The translations under genes and the position numbers were made by a program. 8,529 bases of DNA from an uncultured Lachnoclostridium sp. (GTDB taxonomy: Bacteria > Bacillota > Clostridia > Lachnospirales > Lachnospiraceae), in the NCBI GenBank assembly GCA_958425285.1, contig CATZVV010000065.1, forward strand, positions 1-8,529. Direction: 5' to 3'. The notes beneath the pieces were generated by a model. It did not search any database. It had not been told where the DNA came from and saw nothing but the letters and a program-made list of their open reading frames with translations. Of this stretch, positions 4,299-8,529 are shown piece after piece. The number at the start of each line of letters is the position of its first letter. Position 1 is the stretch's first letter.

Positions 4299-6245
4299 TT
4301 ATTCACTTAAATAAATTTGCTTTCCAATCGCATTTACAACATCAACCGTTACTCCATTACCTGCTTGTTTATAAAGTTGGCTGTCTGAGTTTACAAATGC
4401 AGCTCGCTCAAAATATTCATCTGACCACCCTTGTAGTCTGAAGCACTCTTTTGGTGTAAGTTTACGGATTGCTATGTAACACTGATATTTCTCGTACCAT
4501 ACGCAATAAGTTAAGAATCCACCAGGCATTTCAGCATAAATGCCATCATTATTTGTCTTTTTAATTGATGTTTTTAAAACAACAGAAGTATCATGCTTTT
4601 CTGCTTTTAAAGTTGGAACAAAATCCTTATATATAGGAGTTCCAAATTTTTCTGAATTAAACGCATATATTCCTCCTATTGGTTCAATAACAACTCCATG
4701 TCGATCCTGTGCAGTCAGCGTAAACATTGGCTCTCCATCTTCTTTAAAATGTCTTCCGTTCTGACGTTTGTTTACCCTATCAGGAGTAAGTATAGGAATA
4801 GCTACTTGACTTCCTTCTCCTTTATTGGTTGTTAATGCAGGATCTGCCGCTTGAGAGTCATAGACATTACCATTCATTCCATGTCCACATGGATTTACAT
4901 TTCCAAGTACTTTGATACCAACATGATGTCCTCTTCCTCCACCTTGTCCTGTGTCCAACGCTTCTGTTATTCCATCTGGGGAAAAGGTTTGCATATTTCT
5001 ATGATAGCCATTTCTGTGTCTCATTATTGAAACACTATTTTCTCCATCTGCTCCCATGATAGGAAATATTTTTGAGGAACCGAATCTTCTAAGATGTCCG
5101 ATAGTGTATATGCGCTCCCTGTTTTGAGGGACGAACCATTTTGAGTTGATATTCTGCCATTCGATATCGTACCCAAGTCTGTCCATTTCAGAGAGGATTG
5201 ATAAATAGTCAAGTCCTCGGTTTGAAGAAAGCATTCCCTTAACATTTTCATAGATAAGCCATTCAGGTCGGTTTTCTTCTTTTTGTTCTTCCAAGAGTCT
5301 AAAAATTTCTCGTATAAGGCTTGATCTGTCTCCGTCCAGTCCTGCTCGTTTTCCTGCAATGCTGAAGTCTTGGCAGTTGTGCACTCCCATGTTGTTTGCT
5401 GTGTATGAATGATCATCTTCCACCTCCATGTTATATACTGTTTCTATTCGATCAGGATTGTAAGATAGATATGTAATAGGCATCCACAAACAGTTATCCA
5501 ATTCGAAAAGAAAATCATTTTTATTAATCTGTAAAGTCCCATCATTCGGAATTTGAATTAACTCATCCCCAGTAAATTTCTGAACCTCTTTCCAATAAGG
5601 GTCTGAAACTGTTATATTGAATAGAACCTCCTTGTCATCCCCTTTGTTGATTTTCGTATCTCGCACATAGAACCTATGATTTCCAGTTACTTCTGTTACA
5701 GGATTTCCTTTAACTTTTAATGTCCAGATACCTTTCTTTCTATTTACCATAGGGATTAGAACTTTTTTAAATCTATTTTTATGAGTGAGCACCATATCTC
5801 CCATCTTAATATCTTCTATAGGAATCAATCCTCGATGAGTAGTAATTAATGTTCCTTTCACAAAACATGGAGCACCAAATGTCCAGCAGTCTGATTTTGG
5901 TAAGTTTCTAACGTTTGCATCTCTGATGTCACTGACGTACCACTCTCCATTTCTATATTCTTCTTTTAAAATTTCTTTCTGTCTTTTCTTGAGCGGCAGA
6001 GTTTTAAGGTATTCTTTCTGTTCTTCTGTAATCAAATGCATAGATGTGTAGCTTGCTGTAGCGTATTTATCAAACTCACAGAACCCGACGCATTTATGAC
6101 CAGCTAATTCCATTCCTCTTCGGAAACCACCAATGCCAGCAAAAAAATCTATAAAAGTAAGTTGTTCTTTTTCTTCGAAAGGAGATATACAACCGTTCTT
6201 GTATACCCCTCCCTGATTAATTTTTGTGTTTTCCATTATGTCCAC
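4299..6245 (-). CDS. DNA (cytosine-5-)-methyltransferase interrupted by an intein
   Basis: Transfers a methyl group from S-adenosylmethionine to C5 of cytosine in DNA. The 648-residue precursor carries a 164-residue intein at 127-290; the spliced enzyme would be 484 residues. Motifs in order: I (SAM binding) FIDFFAGIGG at 31-40; IV, with GAP at 124-126 joined after splicing to the nucleophile Cys291 (CQDFSIAGKR, 291-300); VI ENV at 333-335; VIII QNRERIY at 374-380; a target-recognition region about 395-585; IX RKLTPKECFRLQG at 594-606; X QAGNGV at 627-632. The recognition region has about four imperfect repeats ending in LT...G..V-I. The start is GTG 6243-6245 or ATG 6234-6236; a ribosome binding site lies further upstream behind an inverted repeat. 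No restriction enzyme is adjacent, so it is probably an orphan, anti-restriction or regulatory methylase. Confidence 0.93.
   Translation of the reverse strand: MDIMENTKINQGGVYKNGCISPFEEKEQLTFIDFFAGIGGFRRGMELAGHKCVGFCEFDKYATASYTSMHLITEEQKEYLKTLPLKKRQKEILKEEYRNGEWYVSDIRDANVRNLPKSDCWTFGAPCFVKGTLITTHRGLIPIEDIKMGDMVLTHKNRFKKVLIPMVNRKKGIWTLKVKGNPVTEVTGNHRFYVRDTKINKGDDKEVLFNITVSDPYWKEVQKFTGDELIQIPNDGTLQINKNDFLFELDNCLWMPITYLSYNPDRIETVYNMEVEDDHSYTANNMGVHNCQDFSIAGKRAGLDGDRSSLIREIFRLLEEQKEENRPEWLIYENVKGMLSSNRGLDYLSILSEMDRLGYDIEWQNINSKWFVPQNRERIYTIGHLRRFGSSKIFPIMGADGENSVSIMRHRNGYHRNMQTFSPDGITEALDTGQGGGRGHHVGIKVLGNVNPCGHGMNGNVYDSQAADPALTTNKGEGSQVAIPILTPDRVNKRQNGRHFKEDGEPMFTLTAQDRHGVVIEPIGGIYAFNSEKFGTPIYKDFVPTLKAEKHDTSVVLKTSIKKTNNDGIYAEMPGGFLTYCVWYEKYQCYIAIRKLTPKECFRLQGWSDEYFERAAFVNSDSQLYKQAGNGVTVDVVNAIGKQIYLSE
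5376..5867 (-). other. Mini-intein (164 aa) in methyltransferase motif IV
   Basis: The coding sequence for methyltransferase residues 127-290 is a protein-splicing element. It begins with Cys1 in a block A motif (CFVKGTLITTHRG). It has the block B T-x-x-H motif (VTGNHRFYV; Thr61 and His64 of the intein). It ends with block F (VYNMEVEDDHSY) and block G, with His163-Asn164 followed by Cys+1. No LAGLIDADG or HNH motif lies between the halves and the length is minimal, so it lacks a homing endonuclease. Removing it joins GAP to CQDFS, restoring the catalytic motif. The +1 nucleophile needed for splicing is therefore the same cysteine that attacks cytosine C6 in methyl transfer. All canonical splicing residues are present, so splicing activity is expected. 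Confidence 0.93.
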
Positions 6246-6277
6246 AACAGAACGTACGTTACTTAACCGGTTCTGTT
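6246..6277 (-). promoter_or_regulatory. Inverted repeat and palindromes in the C5-methyltransferase leader
   Basis: On the minus strand AACAGAAC (6270-6277) is matched by its exact complement GTTCTGTT (6246-6253) across a 16-base loop, ending directly at the GTG start. Within it lie two perfect palindromes, AACCGGTT (6265-6272) and AACGTACGTT (6251-6260), and a possible inner GTT-AAGT-AAC pairing. Folding would bring the upstream AAGGAG (6280-6285) next to the GTG/ATG start codons. It could instead be a protein-binding operator. Confidence 0.5.
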
Positions 6278-6279
6278 TT

Positions 6280-6285
6280 CTCCTT
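6280..6285 (-). promoter_or_regulatory. Distant ribosome binding site of the C5-methyltransferase
   Basis: The minus strand reads AAAAAGGAGAAAA here, a strong site, yet the GTG start is about 34 bases downstream and no ATG/GTG/TTG lies nearer in frame. The intervening bases form the inverted repeat described at 6246-6277. If that folds, about 2 bases separate the site from the GTG and about 11 from the in-frame ATG at 6234-6236, which would make the ATG the better start. Confidence 0.5.
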
Positions 6286-6323
6286 TTTCCAATTTCAGGT
6301 TGTACTTCCCTGATAAATTCTTT

Positions 6324-7238
6324 TTATTTATAGTTTTCTATAAAATCCTCAATATTCATTTGTCCAACTGGACAATCCATGGTTGCATTGTGTAACGCTT
6401 CTTCTACATTTCCTTTCATCTGCTGGAAATAGCTTTCTTTCAGTTCGCTTGAAATTGTTCTTCTTCCAAGAGTAAGCGCAACATAAGATGTGCTGCCGAT
6501 TCCTCCGAATGGATCAAATACGATATCATCAGGATTCGTCCATAATTCAATACATCTCTGGATAACACTTAATTGAAGAGGGCAGATATGCTTTTCATCT
6601 TTTTCTGCTCTTGCGGATTTCTTCTGGAGTGTATCTGACTGCCGAATGTCCATCCACACCGGGCTTGCATAGTTCTGCCACACATTGACCGGAAATGATT
6701 CATGCGTATGACTAATTCGTTCCGGATTTTCTCCCGGTTTCCGCATTGTAATAATGTAATCAGGAATTCCCTGCCTACACATAGAACTGTCTTTCCTAAT
6801 CTGTTTATGTAATAAACCAAGGGCTTTTGTTCTCTGCATTTCTGTTACAGGATTTTTGAAAATTGTTACCCGCGAATGGTAGATAAACCCACAGTCTTCA
6901 AAAATCTGCCGTATCATCGCCGGAAAATCCTTTAAGCCAATCACGCCATCTCTCGATTTCATTAATGGCAGATCCATGCAATGAAAACTCAGTAATCTTC
7001 CAGGCATTGTAATTCGGTACAGTTCTTTCGCTAAGTAAATAAAGTGATGATAAAATTCATCGTCTCCTTTACAATTTCCCATATCTCTATCACTATTTGA
7101 ATAAACGTACAATCCTTCAAACGGAGGCGAAAACAGCGTATAATGAATACTGTTGTCTGGAATTTCCTTTGCGATCTCACATGAATCGCCATTATAGATG
7201 GCGTATCTATTTTTAACTACCTGTTCAATTACGTCCAT
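6324..7238 (-). CDS. Beta-class DNA methyltransferase (N4-cytosine or N6-adenine)
   Basis: A 304-residue SAM-dependent DNA methylase of the N4/N6 family. The catalytic motif IV, FSPPF (36-40), precedes the SAM-binding motif I, FDPFGGIGST (241-250), the order that defines the beta class. Motif X (HICPLQLSVIQRCI, 217-230) lies just before motif I. The SPPF form of motif IV is typical of N4-cytosine enzymes, whereas N6-adenine enzymes usually have D/N-PPY, so N4-cytosine is favoured but not proven. The middle section (about 85-210) should hold the target-recognition domain. The ATG (7236-7238) shares one base with the helicase stop (TAATG), and the ribosome binding site GGGAGGA lies in the helicase's last codons, indicating translational coupling. 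No restriction endonuclease is visible beside it, so self-protection against host restriction is the likely role. Confidence 0.9.
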   Translation of the reverse strand: MDVIEQVVKNRYAIYNGDSCEIAKEIPDNSIHYTLFSPPFEGLYVYSNSDRDMGNCKGDDEFYHHFIYLAKELYRITMPGRLLSFHCMDLPLMKSRDGVIGLKDFPAMIRQIFEDCGFIYHSRVTIFKNPVTEMQRTKALGLLHKQIRKDSSMCRQGIPDYIITMRKPGENPERISHTHESFPVNVWQNYASPVWMDIRQSDTLQKKSARAEKDEKHICPLQLSVIQRCIELWTNPDDIVFDPFGGIGSTSYVALTLGRRTISSELKESYFQQMKGNVEEALHNATMDCPVGQMNIEDFIENYK

Positions 7239-8529
7239 TAATTAAATTCCTCCCAATTCGGTAATCTCATTGTTTGATGCGGTTCATAAGGAGTACTGAT
7301 CCTACATGTGCTTCGCAGCTCCTTCTTCGTAATTTCCTTTGTAAGCTCCGTCATTTCTTTCTGCATTTTTAGGAAGTCTTTTTCTTTACGTTCAATGTTT
7401 TCCTTGACACATCCTTCCTTTGCGGAAATGATGATATAAACATTTACTGGACAGGTTTGTCCAAACCTCCAACACCGCCGGATTGCTTGATAGTACTGTT
7501 CATAGCTATCTGAGAGTCCAGTGAAAATCATATTGTGGCAACTCTGCCAGTTACAACCATACCCTGTGATTGATGGTTTACTTACTAATGCTCGAATGGA
7601 ACCATCCGCAAATTCTGTGACTGCATCAGCCTTATGAGAGGCTTTATCAGCTCCTTTTACCTCAACAGAATCTTGTATCAGTTCATGTAACCGTTTTGAT
7701 TCATCATTTAAATCACACCAGACTAACCATTGTTCGTCAGAAGAGTTAGCCAATTCTGCTGCTTTCTGACATCTCAGATCTAAACTGTCTTTTCTGGCTT
7801 GTCTACGTTCTGTCAGTGTCAAAGTTTCACTGGTCGGTTCTTCTCCATCGACTACAATCTCTGTAATATTTAATGGAGGTAAGTGATAAGCTGTCCCGTC
7901 ATATCCGAGATTTTCAGGGTTATCGATAAAAACAGAGAACGTAGAAAGCCATTGCCAGAACACTTCTTCTGCGTGTCCTTTTAATCTCCACTTAGAAGTC
8001 TGTCCTCCGTCGTGTACAAAAAACATTGCAAGCATTTCTGGTCTTGTCATTACTCCACAAAATTCAGAATGATTTCCGAGTTCCATATAATCATTTGGAG
8101 CGGGTGTTGCTGTGCAGGCAAGTTTATATGGCACATCCTTAAAGCTTTCTATAATGAAATTTCTGACCTTCCCGGAATAAGATTTCAAAATACTGCTTTC
8201 ATCCAAAACTACGCCCACAAATTGATTCGCAATGAAATGATCCAGCTTTTCATAATTTGTAATATTAATTCCGTTCTCGCACTCTTCCTGGGATTCAACC
8301 ACTTTTGCAGGAATACCGAATTTATCTCCTTCTCTTTTGGTCTGCTCTGCGACTGCCAAAGGCGCAAGAATTAATACCATACCACCTGTTTTTTCATGTA
8401 CCTTATTAGCCCATTCAAGCTGCATAGCCGTTTTCCCAAGACCGCATCCGGCAAAAATACATGCTTTCCCTTTCTTTAAAGCCCATCGAACAATATCCTT
8501 CTGGAAATCGTACAACATAGGATTGAGAT
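7238..8529 (-). CDS. SNF2/DEAD-like superfamily 2 helicase, 5'-truncated by window edge
   Basis: An ATP-dependent DNA translocase or helicase of superfamily 2. Counting from the ATG at 8516-8518, the motifs are: a Q-like DFQKDIVRWAL (4-14); Walker A GCGLGKT (24-30); motif Ia LILAPLAV (49-56); motif II LDES (105-108); motif III TATPAPND (136-143); motif V region SKPSITGYGCNWQ (313-325); motif VI QAIRRCWRFGQ (344-354), the SNF2-like arginine-finger form. The frame stays open past this ATG with Leu-Asn-Pro before it, and the 11 bases upstream contain no ribosome binding site. The true start is therefore probably outside the window. Such proteins are common in the replication modules of phages of Gram-positive bacteria, next to methyltransferases as here. 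Possible roles are replication, recombination or chromatin-like remodelling of phage DNA. Confidence 0.9.
   Translation of the reverse strand, partial: LNPMLYDFQKDIVRWALKKGKACIFAGCGLGKTAMQLEWANKVHEKTGGMVLILAPLAVAEQTKREGDKFGIPAKVVESQEECENGINITNYEKLDHFIANQFVGVVLDESSILKSYSGKVRNFIIESFKDVPYKLACTATPAPNDYMELGNHSEFCGVMTRPEMLAMFFVHDGGQTSKWRLKGHAEEVFWQWLSTFSVFIDNPENLGYDGTAYHLPPLNITEIVVDGEEPTSETLTLTERRQARKDSLDLRCQKAAELANSSDEQWLVWCDLNDESKRLHELIQDSVEVKGADKASHKADAVTEFADGSIRALVSKPSITGYGCNWQSCHNMIFTGLSDSYEQYYQAIRRCWRFGQTCPVNVYIIISAKEGCVKENIERKEKDFLKMQKEMTELTKEITKKELRSTCRISTPYEPHQTMRLPNWEEFN

Noticed and set aside
5024..5416. Minus-strand frame of 130 codons overlapping the methyltransferase
   Set aside because: It is out of frame with motif IV, VI and VIII coding sequence and with the intein end, all of which are intact in the main frame.
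5376..5867. Homing endonuclease inside the intein
   Set aside because: The element is only 164 residues and no LAGLIDADG, HNH or GIY-YIG motif is visible between blocks B and F.
6278..6323. Promoter in the gap upstream of the C5-methyltransferase
   Set aside because: No convincing -35/-10 pair was seen on the minus strand; the gap is explained by the ribosome binding site and inverted repeat.
6569..6820. Minus-strand frame of 83 codons inside the N4/N6 methyltransferase
   Set aside because: It overlaps a gene with complete methyltransferase motifs and shows no features of its own.
8012..8374. Plus-strand frame of 120 codons
   Set aside because: It is antisense to helicase motifs Ia-III and has no protein resemblance.

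Overview
The window looks like part of the early or replication region of a bacteriophage or prophage from a low-GC Gram-positive host (Bacillota, probably a gut clostridial lineage). The DNA is AT-rich, nearly every gene has a strong AGGAGG-type ribosome binding site, genes abut or overlap by a few bases, and all lie on the minus strand. The gene types (SNF2-like helicase, orphan DNA methyltransferases, many tiny unknowns) are typical of such phages. No integrase, structural gene, tRNA, CRISPR array or insertion sequence was seen. The host assignment is inference.

In transcription order (right to left): a SNF2/DEAD-like helicase whose start lies beyond the right edge (7238-8529); a beta-class N4-cytosine/N6-adenine DNA methyltransferase (6324-7238), coupled to it by a TAATG overlap; a 78-base leader with a ribosome binding site, an 8-bp inverted repeat and two palindromes; a C5-cytosine DNA methyltransferase (4299-6245) split by a 164-residue mini-intein exactly before its catalytic cysteine; two small unknowns (3930-4271, very acidic, and 3725-3940); two tandem HPr-like proteins lacking the phospho-histidine but keeping the Ser46 site (3486-3728, 3243-3485); a divergent ThyX-like protein (2528-3250); a 57-residue membrane protein (2351-2524); an SPFH/band 7 (prohibitin-like) membrane protein (1478-2350); a 95-residue membrane protein (1185-1472); a UUCG hairpin; and, running off the left edge, a fusion of a guanylate-kinase-like P-loop kinase with an HAD-type 5'(3')-deoxyribonucleotidase (3-1142).

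Three themes emerge. Helicase plus two methyltransferases suggests DNA processing and self-methylation against restriction. The kinase-nucleotidase fusion and the ThyX-like protein point to remodelling of the deoxynucleotide pool. The HPr-like pair and the SPFH trio suggest manipulation of host carbon-catabolite signalling and of the membrane. The most notable items are the intein at the methyltransferase nucleophile, the kinase-nucleotidase fusion (which has no ATG/GTG/TTG start), and the Crh-like HPr pair. Functions are inferred from motifs read by eye; no database search was possible.
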